Source of the DNA: Nelumbo lutea
Lineage: Eukaryota > Streptophyta > Magnoliopsida > Proteales > Nelumbonaceae
NCBI GenBank assembly: GCA_022828595.1
Contig: JAKGHH010000007.1
Location: 32,240,356-32,304,355, forward strand
Length of the DNA: 64,000 bases
Direction of reading: 5' to 3'
Numbering within the stretch: position 1 is the stretch's first letter; each line of letters starts with the position of its first letter. The notes under the pieces are model-generated. The model saw nothing but the letters and a program-made list of their open reading frames with translations, did not search any database and had not been told where the DNA came from. The translations under genes and the position numbers were made by a program. Below, piece by piece: positions 10,616 to 19,999 of the stretch.

Positions 10616-10949
10616 GGATTATGATGCCAAAAAGACATGATACCAGGAAAACTTAGGATCAACCAATGGTATCATAAAAGTAGTAACTAATCAGGTGGGT
10701 TTTCGTCAAAATTTAGGGGAGTTGTAATTGGTCAAAGCTTTTTTGGTACGCATCAGAGATTTTCCCATTTAATTTAATGGTTTAACTATGATGCCGGAAT
10801 GATATGATATCCCAAAAACTTATCACCAATCAACCAGTTTCATAAATGTATTAATCAATTAGATGGTACTATTAAAATTCATGAATGGGTTTTCATTGGT
10901 CAAAGCTCTTCTAATATCATGTCTTTCTAGCATCAGATTTTCCCTTAAT
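10616..10949. mobile_element. Tandem pair of miniature elements, family M4
   Basis: Two diverged copies lie side by side (about 10616-10766 and 10783-10949). Each begins ATGATGCC..A...A.ATGATA and ends with ATTGGTCAAAGCT......CATCAGA.ATTTTCCC. The GATGC...AGACATGATA word is inverted at the far end as TATCATGTCTTTC.AGCATC, so the family has inverted ends. A third copy is at 15251-15410. Noncoding. Confidence 0.55.
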
Positions 10950-11414
10950 TTAATAAACTTTCATCGTCCTTCTTCCAATCTTTGATAAATCTAATAGAAT
11001 GGGTTTTTACAACCATTGTTCTTTTATTTCATTTATCAAAATATATGTTCTGAAAAACTATTTCATTTATGGTCAAATTCAAATCGAATATTCTATTATA
11101 ATTAAAAAAATTCGAATTCAGTTATAATTAGTTTTTACGATTCATCAGATATCCACTCATATTTGAAAAACTATTTCCTTATCGAATTTCAATTTGTCTT
11201 GATTCGCTTTGAATTCCCTCTGTCTACACCTCTACGGTGGTCTGAAGTTGGTATGCGAAATTTACAATATTATGAACTAAAAAAAAATAGCCAAAGCTAA
11301 ATACTAGATACTAGAACAGACTGAGATGCATGGGCTAGTCTTAAAAGATGCTCATGTTCTATAAGAGAGTGATTACATTTAAGTGATGTTTGGCATTAAT
11401 GCCAATTTTTCCTT

Positions 11415-11682
11415 AGGCTGTCTTTCGTGGTTGTACAAATCTATTTGCACTAGTATAAATGCATGGGAGTGCAAATGTAAAAAATATAAATTCTTGTTTA
11501 ATTTTGTTTTGGATTTTACTTTATTCTGTTTTATGTCATAATTTATTTCATATTTACTTCAATCAAACCAAATAAATTAAAATTTGAAACAAAAATAGGT
11601 CAGAATTTACACTCAAATCATTTGCACCGCCATGATTTTGCATCAGTGCAAATTTATTTGCATTGCAACGAAACACAGCCTT
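11415..11682. mobile_element. Miniature inverted-repeat element, family M3, intact copy
   Basis: About 268 bp with ends AGGCTGTCTTTCGTGGTTG and CAACGAAACACAGCCTT. It is the uninterrupted relative of 13317-13837: both share AGTGCAAATGTAAAAAAT, TTTTATTCTGTTT.ATGTC, AAATAGGTCAGAATTTACA and ATCAGTG.AAATTTATTT. The GGCTGTGTTTGGTTG type of end is typical of hAT miniature elements. Noncoding. Confidence 0.7.
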
Positions 11683-11689
11683 TTGGATT

Positions 11690-11965
11690 AATTGGTGTTT
11701 GGTATCATTTCTGCTTTTAAGGGCCGATTATTTTTGCATTAGAGTTATTATTCAATACCATGTCAGATGCAGTGTCATCCTCAAAAAAATTGGAATCAGC
11801 TGGAAATCGGATAAATTACTAAAAATAGTGATCCTTGAAAAAGGATCGCTTTCAAGAATCAATTTTTGGCCGATTTCCCCGAAAATCACCTAATCAGCCA
11901 ACCAAACAGAAATTAGTTCCAACATGACAGTGATTTTCAGGACCATGTTGTTAAACACCTCCTAA
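11690..11965. mobile_element. Possible hAT-like miniature element
   Basis: Ends with ATTGGTGTTTGGTATC on the left and TGTTGTTAAACACCTCC on the right, which are inverted around GGTGTTT. The interior has short inverted words (TGATCCTTGAAAAAGGATCG). I found no clear target duplication. The 76-codon open frame inside is not convincing as a gene. Confidence 0.4.
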
Positions 11966-11989
11966 ATTGGTTGTGGGTAAGTTTAAATA

Positions 11990-12576
11990 GCCCCATCAAT
12001 TTTTTTTTTTTTAATTTCGCAAAAATTACAAAATTCTAAGGGGCTGGTAAGCAACGCAAGAAGAGAGAATAAGCCGACAGACAATGTGTTTTTATGTATA
12101 TAGAATAGAATAGGTTCTACAGGAGAGAAGAAAATATTCATCAACTCAGCGATGGACAGTGGCGCAGTGTGTGGTTAGTCAAGCTTGTGAGATAGGTCTT
12201 CGGTTGTCTACCCAACCCCCAAAGCTTAATGAAGGAAATTACGTCAACTAAGAAGAACTTTCCACTATAGTCTATATATGGAGGATGATCTAACAATCAA
12301 TTGTTTAACAAAGGCAGGATTCCATGACAAGAGGAGCGATGGGAGGAGTTTGAAAGAAATCTTCTGCAAGCCTGCAACTCATTAGAATTTTTGTTGAATT
12401 AATAAAACAGTAGTACTCAGTTGATCTCTGTAGATTGCAAGTTCCACATGTGATGATTCCAAATGACCCCTCCACAAGGCTCTCTCAGTTCATGTGGTGT
12501 TGTTAAACTGTTGAATCAAATGATGGGTAACGACTGATTACCCTTCTATTAGAAGACCAGCCAAGCAACAGCCCTA
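11990..12576. other. No gene recognised
   Basis: Intergenic segment starting with a T-run near 12000. No domain, long open frame or repeat boundary was seen. Confidence 0.4.
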
Positions 12577-12585
12577 GTGTGTATC

Positions 12586-12850
12586 AAGGTTTTAAAAACC
12601 GATTTGGAACTGGAACCATTCTGGCCACTAGTTTAATGGATAGCTCATTTCAACTTAAAAAAATAATTAAAATAAAAAACAGCTAAAAACCCTTGAACAG
12701 GTTGAACGGGTTGACGGTTCAACCACCTGGGTCAGTGGGTTACTGACCAATTCAACAGTTTTTGACCAGAAATTGGGTTTAGGGTAAAATGGAACGATTC
12801 ATGGGCCAAACAGTCCAACTGTCCGAATCAACGGTGATTCAAAAACACTG
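12586..12850 (-). mobile_element. GGTT-rich Mutator-like miniature element, perfect 9 bp duplication
   Basis: A 265 bp member of the family described for 13528-13775, in the reverse orientation. It opens AAGGTTTTAAAAACCGAT and closes GATTCAAAAACACTG, with GGTCAGTGGGTTACTGACC and AACAGTTTTTGACC inside. It is flanked by perfect 9 bp copies GTGTGTATC at 12577-12585 and 12851-12859. An AT-rich spacer of about 75 bp sits where the longer copy at 15643-16357 carries about 440 bp. Noncoding; 9 bp duplications are the Mutator signature. Confidence 0.82.
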
Positions 12851-12859
12851 GTGTGTATC

Positions 12860-13316
12860 ATATTGGTCTTTCAATAAGAATCCTAAAACTTACCAAGAAA
12901 GATCAGAGAGCTCTTTAACTGACAAAAAAAAGAAAAAAAAAAACAGAATAATTTGATCCCAATTATTTTGAAACAATGGGTACTTATACCAACCTCATTG
13001 GTTTAACTTAAATAGTATTCTTCTTTTTATTCAATACTCCTAACACTAAGCGATCAGTAAAGGTTGTTCCGTGTTTGTCAAAATGGACAACTCTTCTATT
13101 AGGAAACAACATCAATTCTGTTTTCAGAACAAAAATAAGAAACTTTAGAAAGATAGGTCTTCTACAATGATCAACTTACATTGATTACCAAAACATGTTT
13201 CCTAAAGTGTGCACAACATAATATTCCACAAAGGAAATGGCCTGTCCAAGGTTCAAAGTATCAGCATTGCAAAGAGTATAAGAAAGGAAACGCTAAGATA
13301 CCTATTAAGGATACCC
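12860..13316. other. No gene recognised
   Basis: AT-rich DNA with short A-runs. Nothing recognisable on either strand. Confidence 0.4.
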
Positions 13317-13837
13317 TAATGCTGTGTTTGGTTGCAGTGCAATTTTATTTATATTAGTACAAATGCATGAGAGTGCAAATGTAAAAAATACAAATTCTAG
13401 TTTTGTTTTGAGTTTTATTTTATTCTGTTTCATGTCTTAATTAATTTCATTTGTACCGCAATCAAACAAAATAATCTGAATTTTAAAATAAAAATAAGTC
13501 AGAATTTACAGTCAAGTCATTTGCACCATGATTTCAAAACCGGACCGGAAAAATGGGGAACCGGGTCAGGTGACCAGTTCCTTTTCTCCCCAAAACCGGA
13601 TTTTCTCAAAAAAAAAAAACATTGATTTTGGTCAGCAAACCACTGAACCAGGGTGGTTAACCGTTCGAATGGTTTTGACCATTTTTTATTTATTTTTGTC
13701 AGAACGGGCCGACCATTTGACTCGGTAACCAAACCCCTGACTGGTTCAGTCTCCAAGTCGATTTTAAAAACCATGATTTGCACTGCCATAATTTTGTATC
13801 AGTGAAAATTTATTTACATTACAACCAAACACAGCCT
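13317..13837. mobile_element. Miniature element family M3, split by a nested insertion
   Basis: Ends are ATGCTGTGTTTGGTTG and CAACCAAACACAGCCTA. The two halves (13317-13527 and 13776-13837) align end to end with the uninterrupted copy at 11415-11682. Between them lies a different 248 bp element, 13528-13775. Nearby AAGGATAC and AAGGATCA words could be remnants of its own target duplication. Confidence 0.75.
13528..13775 (+). mobile_element. GGTT-rich Mutator-like miniature element nested in M3
   Basis: A 248 bp element starting ATGATTTCAAAACCGG and ending TTTTAAAAACCATG. It is flanked by ATTTGCACC (13519-13527) and ATTTGCACT (13776-13784), one mismatch in 9. The intact relative of the host at 11415-11682 has this target once, confirming the insertion. 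The interior repeats GGTCAGCAAACC, TCGAATGGTTTTGACC and GAACGGGCCGACC-like blocks found in all copies. Open frames on both strands here are accidental. Confidence 0.85.
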
Positions 13838-14735
13838 AAGGATCATGAAGTGATTAGGATATGCATGAATATAGTAGATAAATTCATACAAATCCCCAAT
13901 AACACCAAATCTAAGGTTCAAAAGACCAAATCAGGTATAAACACATATTCTAAGAGTTTATGTGAAATGTGAACCGTTGATACTTATAAGATGCCAATTT
14001 TAATGATTACATGGACAACTTATATTAATGATCACTAAAAGTGATCTAACAGAAATCTTAACCGAATGTGAGTTTTGGATAATAAAACTTACTTACCAGG
14101 GGCTATCTAGAGGTTTTGAAAAGTCATAATAAGTTTTAGATAATATCATTTTTTTCTTTTATTTTCTAATTGATATGAAATGAGTATTTATCCATATCAA
14201 TCAATGCCATCTCCAACAGGGTTGAGGGGTTGAGCTCAACTGCTCAAATCTCCCACCTACACTGCTCCCACATCCATACTCACATGACACTACAAGCATA
14301 CATTGGGAATATCTCCATTGTCATTTACCAGGAAATGTTCCCACATACACAGCCATAGTGTGTGAGTGGCAGCCATATTGTGGGGCAGTTGGGTAGTCTC
14401 ATGAAGCCAAAAAAAATTCTGAATGTGTCCCAAACCCCCACTTATACCATATTGCCTCCTAAATAGATTCTCTCACCTGTCACTTTTTTCAACTATATAA
14501 AAAATTTTATGACGTGGAAAATTAAATAATAACACCCCCAAAAAAGAAAATGCTCATAAACGCTATAATACCTACCGATATGATTCAGTACATACTCTCT
14601 ATGCCATATTCGTTGCATCCCTTAATATAACAAAAAATTAGTCCCTCATTTGTGATTTGTGGCATACATCCAAAATTTAAGCAATCCAACAAACCAATGT
14701 ATTGTGTTAAAAGGTATAAACAAGGTAAAAAAACC
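13838..14735. other. No gene recognised
   Basis: AT-rich intergenic DNA. A slightly GC-richer patch at about 14210-14410 (CATCTCCAACAGGGTTGAG) could be a repeat end, but I could not delimit it. Confidence 0.4.
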
Positions 14736-14997
14736 GTGGTTTTCAAAATCGGACCGGATTAGATGGTTGGACCAAAAAAACTATGAATTGGTTGGGTGAT
14801 CGGTCTCGTTTTTCCCAAAAATTGTTGATTTTGGTCAGCAAATCGCTGACTTGTGCGGTTAATCGTTCGAATGGTTTTGATCGTTTTTTATTTTTTTGTC
14901 AAAACAGGCTGACCATTTGGTTCGAATGGTCGTACTGTTCGACCTAGTAACCGGACCCCTGACCGGTTCAGTCTCCAGGTCGATTTTAAAAACCATG
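14736..14997 (+). mobile_element. GGTT-rich Mutator-like miniature element, perfect 9 bp duplication
   Basis: A 262 bp copy with ends GTGGTTTTCAAAATCGG and CGATTTTAAAAACCATG, flanked by AAAAAAACC at 14727-14735 and 14998-15006. The duplication is perfect but low in complexity. The interior TTGATTTTGGTCAGCAAA, CGAATGGTTTTGATCG and ACCGGACCCCTGACCGG are family hallmarks. Confidence 0.78.
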
Positions 14998-15250
14998 AAA
15001 AAAACCACCATGTTGGTTTCCACTTTACCTTGAGGATTGAGAGATTAAGTATGGCAAGACATGATAATTCTATCAACAAAAATAAAATTGAATTTAGAGA
15101 TCCTACAGCAATCAAGAAAATATCAAAAGTAATTGAATTTCAAAAAAAAAAAGTATTTAATTATACTAAGAATTGAAACTATGAACTCAAGTCAGATTCA
15201 TTGGCAAAACTACAAATCACATCTGCCAATTTGGCTAGAGGAATATATAT

Positions 15251-15410
15251 ACTATGATGCAGGAAAAAAAAAAGACATGGTATGGAAAGAGTTTTGACCA
15301 ATCAAAACCCACCATGAATTTTGATAAATAACACCTGATTTGCTACCACGTTTATCATTCCAGTTGATTGGTCATACATTTTTTGGATATCATGTCTTTT
15401 CCATATATAT
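15251..15410. mobile_element. Miniature element family M4, copy 3
   Basis: Ends ACTATGATGCAGGAAAA and TATCATGTCTTTTCC; inside are TTTTGACCAATCAAAACCCA and TTGATTGGTCATAC. The same words in inverted order are seen at 10616-10949. About 160 bp, noncoding. Confidence 0.5.
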
Positions 15411-15752
15411 AATCCTTCACAAGAATGTTAAAATAAAAATAAAAATATTAAAAAGAATGAAGCATTAATTAATCGATACACATCAATGTCCAAGGTGTTG
15501 ACATCGTGTGTATCAATATTTTGATCTTTGATTGAAATCACGGATATGATCGTACCGCATCCATAGCCAAGGTCATGGAGACTCATGATACACCGAAATA
15601 CTAGGGACTTGGGGTTTTTAAAGATTTGGGATAATGAAAAGCAAGGTTTTAAAAACCAACTCGGAAACGGAACTGTTCTAGCTACCTATTTCTGGGTCAG
15701 CGGTTTGACTGTCCGGGTCGAACGGTTTGAATTAGGGCAAATATTTATATGA

Positions 15753-15902
15753 GAAAGGAGAACTGAAGAAAAGAAGGAAAGAAAGAAAGGAAGGAGAAAA
15801 GAAAAAAAAAAGGAAAAGGAGAAAAAAGAAAGAAAGGAAGGAAAGAGGGAAGGAGGGAAGAAAAAGGAGGGGAGGGAAGAAGAAGGAAGAGGAGGAGGAG
15901 GA
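15753..15902. repeat. 150 bp homopurine tract
   Basis: Almost pure A/G on the plus strand, in GGAAA, GAAA, GGA and AGG steps. The minus-strand reading is a Ser/Pro/Phe-rich open frame that is only the translation of the tract. Such tracts can form triplex DNA. Confidence 0.8.
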
Positions 15903-16042
15903 TTTGACACTCGCCGGCGACGATGGCGAGGTGGTGGCAACAAACGCGGATGACAGATCTGATATTTGAGATATGAGTTCTCGAATCTAAGATCTAAGAT
16001 CATTTTTTCTCGGATCTCAAATCTGAGATGGATTTCTCTACA

Positions 16043-16073
<31 letters not shown>

Positions 16074-16077
16074 CTTC

Positions 16078-16110
<33 letters not shown>
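16043..16110. repeat. Compound microsatellite (TTC)n (CT)n (TG)n
   Basis: About eleven TTC units, then about eleven CT units, then five TG units. It is a pyrimidine counterpart to the purine tract 140 bp upstream in the same element. Confidence 0.95.
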
Positions 16111-16469
16111 CTAGATCTCATATCTGAGTTCATGTCTTAGATGCTCATTTTCTCCCCTCTCTACAATTTTCTTAAACCACGAACCACTGTCTAGATCAAA
16201 CGAGTTGACGGCTCGACCGCTTAGGCCAGCAATTTTTTTACGAAGTCAAAAGTTTTTTACCCAAGAATGGGTTAGGGGTGAAACAAAACCAATTGCTTGG
16301 ATGGTTTCCAAGCTGAATGGTCCGACCGTCCGGGTCAGCGACGATTCAAAAACATTGATGGAACGTATCCCCCTTAGGCTATTAAAATACAAAAATTAAA
16401 AAAAAAAAAGGAGAATATAGTCAATCAATATTTGATGCATCAATATCTAAGGTGTTGGTTATCATGTGC

Positions 16470-16742
16470 ATGGTTTTCAAAATCGGACCGAACGGTCAGA
16501 CTGGAAAAACCAGGAACCAATCAGGTGACTAGTTCTGTTTTACCCCAGACTGTTATTTCCCCAAAAATCGTTGATTTGGTGAACAAACCGTTGACCCGAG
16601 CAGTCAAACCATTCGAACCATAACGATTTGGTCATTTTTTCTGTCAGAACAGGCCATCTATTTGATTTGAACGATCGAACTGTTTGACCCAGGAACCAAA
16701 CCCCTAATCGGTTTGTTGTATGGTTCAGTTTTAAAAATCTTG
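16470..16742 (+). mobile_element. GGTT-rich Mutator-like miniature element
   Basis: A 273 bp copy starting ATGGTTTTCAAAATCGGACC and ending CAGTTTTAAAAATCTTG, flanked by ATCATGTGC (16461-16469) and ATCATGTGT (16743-16751), one mismatch in 9. The target is itself a dispersed repeat; an uninterrupted version lies at about 15490-15535 (AAGGTGTTGACATCGTGTG then TATTTTGATC). Confidence 0.82.
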
Positions 16743-16751
16743 ATCATGTGT

Positions 16752-17053
16752 ATTGATATTTTGATCCTTAATTGAGAGCATGAAGTTTTGGAACAAAACT
16801 ATTCCCCTCATCAACCACTCACTCTACCATTCTTCCATCACTCATACATACAATTTTTTCCCTGTATCCAAGGTCACGGAGACTCGTGGATTCGTTGAAA
16901 TATTGAGTTTGAGGCAATGTTTTAAAAGATCGATGAGTCCCACCCATTTAGTTGAAGGGATTAGAGATCCATCATATGGATGGCCAAACCCTGCAGGTAG
17001 GTTGGGCGAAATTTAAAAAATTTTCTCTCCCCTCATTTGTGAATCACATTCCC
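16752..17053. other. No gene recognised
   Basis: Short intergenic segment between a miniature element and the copia LTR. The 78-codon frame from 16780 has no recognisable motif. Confidence 0.4.
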
Positions 17054-18808
17054 TGTTTTAGAAAATCTGCATTTTCAATGATTAATCTTGAACCATAAAC
17101 CAAACAAGATCTGAAACCAGAAGCAAGAGAGTGATATACCTGATACAGAGAAGCAGTATCTCCCAATGGAGGTGTTCACGCCCAAGGTAGGAACCAAAGA
17201 CTGCACCCACTGAAAATGGCGCAGTGTAGGATGGAGCAAAATCAACAATGTTCGTCCAACGAACCGAATCCTTCACAAGAATTCGCTGGAGGCTGTGAGC
17301 ACAACTTCAGATCAGCCTTTCCCAAAGACTGATATCAAGACGCAATCTTGATCGTTCCTACTAGAAGGAGGAAATCGAACTGGCAGTAATGGCGGCGGCA
17401 AGGAGAAAACAACTCAGTCTTACTAGGTGTTGTGTTCTTTCTTTGAATTTTGAATGTGATGATCTTCTATAGCTACCACCCCCTTTCTCCTTTTATAACC
17501 TTAAGGGGATCAGCTCCTAATCTCATTAGGAGTTGCCGATCCAAATATGAATTCCCTTTAAGAGATAAGGATAGACCATTATCTTATCTGCAGATTAGAT
17601 CAGCCCTCTCCTAATCTTATCAGGAGGTTTCCATATCTGAATCTGTATTCAGATTTGGACTCTCTGAGTGGATAGGGTAAGACCCTATCCCATCTGCTAA
17701 TCTAATCTCAGATTCGCCCCCTCTTCAACTGATCAAATCAGCCCAGTTCGAAATGGGCTTTAGGCCCAATAAGAGTATGCGCACACTTAGTCTTCCAAGT
17801 TGTTGCCCAGTTGGGCTTCCTTGTATGGCGTGGGACCCAAGCATTGATCTACACATAAGCCACAAGGGTTCGGCCCAGCCTTTGTTACAAGGCCTAGCCG
17901 AATTCACTAGAAAGCCCAGTGAGCTCCCTGAGCCCATCACATGAACTCTGTGGGCCCGACACTTACACTAAGTGGTCCCTGGGCCAAGCCACCTTGTAAC
18001 ACTAAGGGACTGTGGGTAGATGCAAGATTAGCTCATCAGGCATTACCCTCAATGGTCTTACACTTAACCTCTCAGCCCATAATGATCATACACTGCTTGA
18101 CAAGAGAGGACCTCTCCCTCGGCTGCAAGGAACAGTATTGCACTCTCTTCTCACATGGATCCAGGGAATTAAAAACTTTTGCAAACAAATTGATACCGTA
18201 ATATATATACTTTTATATCCGAATATTAAATATATTTTGCAAAACAAATCTCAACGATTGAAATCGGCTGCCGGCAGTCTTGGTTTCCATCAGAGAGAGT
18301 GCATCACCGATCATTACCTTTGTCCGACAAAGGGGCTGATCTTGTCACTATGATCACCCACTCAGAGGAATTCTCGAACTGTCCCAGCATACCCAGGTTT
18401 TGACCCCCGCTAAGGATCTCACTGATTGGCATATCAAAGACAACCCAATCTGACACCTAGTGTAGTATCATATCCAAGGTTCAGGGCAATACCGGAAATC
18501 TAGTCCGATTTAGGGTTTCAAGTAAACCTACACTGCATGTACCTTGGGTTTCATCCTGGCAGCTGAGACAGGCCACCCCAACACTTGGCGGTACACCAGT
18601 GTCAACCTTAGCAGGATAAATCTCCCCAGACTTATCCAATGGCTGTGAACATTCTAAACTAACATGAGTCTCATTAAGTGTCCAATTTAAGGGTATTACA
18701 CAGAAACACACCACAAGAACATGAATCAAATATGCATTTTATTCATTTACAATAAATGCCATAAGTACATCAAACTGATTGGAGCTAAGGGCATACAACT
18801 GTCTAACA
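17054..18808 (-). mobile_element. 3' LTR of a Ty1/copia element
   Basis: Read on the minus strand, the LTR begins TGTTAGACAGTTG at 18808, directly after a polypurine tract, and is taken to end TTTTCTAAAACA at 17054. It therefore has TG...CA ends with a short TGTT/AACA inversion and is about 1755 bp long. It lies just after the copia RNase H stop codon, as expected. A TATA box sits at 17489-17498 on the minus strand. The inner end is an inference from the terminal inversion; there is no 5' LTR in the window to compare with. Confidence 0.72.
17489..17498 (-). promoter_or_regulatory. LTR TATA box
   Basis: GGTTATAAAAGGAG on the minus strand, within the LTR and about 440 bp before its 3' end. This is the expected place for the U3/R boundary of a copia promoter. 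Confidence 0.5.
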
Positions 18809-18820
18809 GCTCCCACTTGC
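18809..18820 (-). other. Copia polypurine tract
   Basis: On the minus strand GCAAGTGGGAGC directly precedes the LTR TGTTAG. This is the usual plus-strand primer position in LTR retrotransposons, and it fixes the LTR boundary. Confidence 0.75.
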
Positions 18821-18822
18821 AC

Positions 18823-19236
18823 TTAGGTCCAATCTGGTATAAACCGGAGTTCCATACTTTCCACGTGTTTCTCAAACACTTTCTGTGTTAGTGGCTTAGT
18901 CAATGGGTCTGCTACATTCTCCACTGATGCTACCCTCTGAATCAGGACGTCCCCTCTACCAACAATCTCCCGCAGTACGCGGTATTTCCTCTCAATGTGC
19001 TTGGACTTCGAGTGGGCTCGTGGCTCCTTAGCCTGAGCAATCGCTCCATTGTTGTCACACAACAACGGGATGGGTGATATGTTGGACGAAACTACTCCCA
19101 ATTCGTGAGCAAACTTTTTCATCCACATGGCTTCTTTGGCATCTTCACTTGCGGCAATGTATTTGGCTTCGGCTGTGGAGTCTGTCGTGGACCCCTGTTT
19201 GTTGCTTTTCCAGCAAACAACACATGATCCTATCAT
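18823..19236 (-). pseudogene. Copia RNase H domain, open but part of a truncated element
   Basis: An open frame of 137 codons encodes the copia RNase H. Landmarks are CVVCWKSNKQGSTTDSTAEA, YIAASEDAKEAMWM, LLCDNNGAIAQAK, HIERKYRVLREIV and ADPLTKPL. The catalytic acidic residues in DSTAEA and CDNNGA are kept. It ends at a stop three bases before the polypurine tract. In a live element this domain removes RNA during reverse transcription. The RT before it is broken, so it is not functional alone. The good preservation suggests this insertion is younger than the copia pieces at 1.9 and 62 kb. Confidence 0.9.
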
Positions 19237-19690
19237 GAAAACATACTCAGATGTAGACTTTCTATCATCTGGATCCGATTGGAAATCGGCATCAGTATAC
19301 CCCTGGATCTATAATGAGCTACCATTGAATACCAGACAAAACTCTTTTCCTTCGAAGGTACTTAAGTATATTTTTCACAGCGGTCTAGTGCTCTTGCCCT
19401 GGGTTGGCCTAGAATCTGCTTACCACACTCACCGCCTAAGCAATGTCAGGACGAGTGCATAGCATGGCATACATGATGCTCCCTATGGCTGAGGCATAGG
19501 GAACGTCCTTCATGCCCTCAATCTCCTCAGAAATCTTGGGAGACATCTTCTTGGAGAGAGTGACTCCGTGCCTGAAAAGAACATTTCCCTTCTTGGAGTT
19601 CTCCATGCTATATCTCTTGACAATTTTGTCAATATAAGCAGATTGGGATAATCCTATTATCTGCTTCGATCTATCTCTATAGAGTATTTA
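19237..19690 (-). pseudogene. Copia reverse transcriptase C-terminal part, broken
   Basis: In mixed frames on the minus strand the sequence gives SAYIDKIVKRYSMENSKKG, SKKMSPKISEEIEGM, VPYASAIGSIMYAMLCTRPD, VSVVSRF, NPGQEHWTAVKNILKYLR. These are the conserved thumb and connection blocks just before RNase H. Similarity stops at about 19690, where the element is truncated; the YVDD palm, integrase, gag and 5' LTR are missing. Confidence 0.85.
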
Positions 19691-19724
19691 GTATGCCTTT
19701 GAAAGTATGCATGTATTTAGTATG

Positions 19725-19910
19725 CAACCCGTGACCCATTCATCGGATCGAATAAGTCAATGATCGAACCGACCGAGTCGAATGGTTCTTAACCAAATCA
19801 ATAGTTTTTTACCATTTGACGGGTATTGATTTGACCAAACCCGAAATTCTAATCGGGTGACGGTTTGAGCGGCTCAACCGGTTAGGTCAATGACAGGTTG
19901 AAAACATTAG
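19725..19910 (+). mobile_element. Partial GGTT-rich miniature element (long subfamily)
   Basis: Contains ATGCAACCCGTGACCCATT, GTCGAATGGTTCTTAACCAA, TTGATTTGACCAAACC, GTGACGGTTTGAGCGG, CTCAACCGGTTAGGTCAATG and GGTTGAAAACATTAG. This matches the right half of the element at 21454-22069. The left half is missing, and it abuts the copia truncation point. Confidence 0.6.
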
Positions 19911-19999
19911 TCCATTCCATTTAATACCATACCCATTGTTACATAATTGATACTTAAATCATTTCTTAGTACTTTTACCCATCTAAGAAATGATACTTA

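Larger units (their letters stand above)
15643..16357 (-). mobile_element. Long copy of the GGTT-rich element carrying about 440 bp of foreign DNA
   Basis: The termini AAGGTTTTAAAAACCAAC and GACGATTCAAAAACATTG, with the GGTCAGCGGTTTGACTG and GGCTCGACCGCTTAGGCC blocks, match the 265 bp copy at 12586-12850. Between about 15740 and 16190 lies unrelated DNA: a 150 bp purine tract, a GC-rich piece with CGCCGGCGACGATGGCGAGG, repeats of AGATCTGA/ATCTGAGAT, and TTC/CT/TG microsatellites. The flanks ATGAAAAGC and ATGGAACGT agree at 6 of 9, a weak duplication. The interior looks like captured or expanded sequence rather than family sequence. Confidence 0.65.

Noticed and set aside
15686..16003. 105-codon minus frame rich in Ser, Pro and Phe
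   Set aside because: It is the translation of a homopurine tract on the other strand, lying inside a miniature element.
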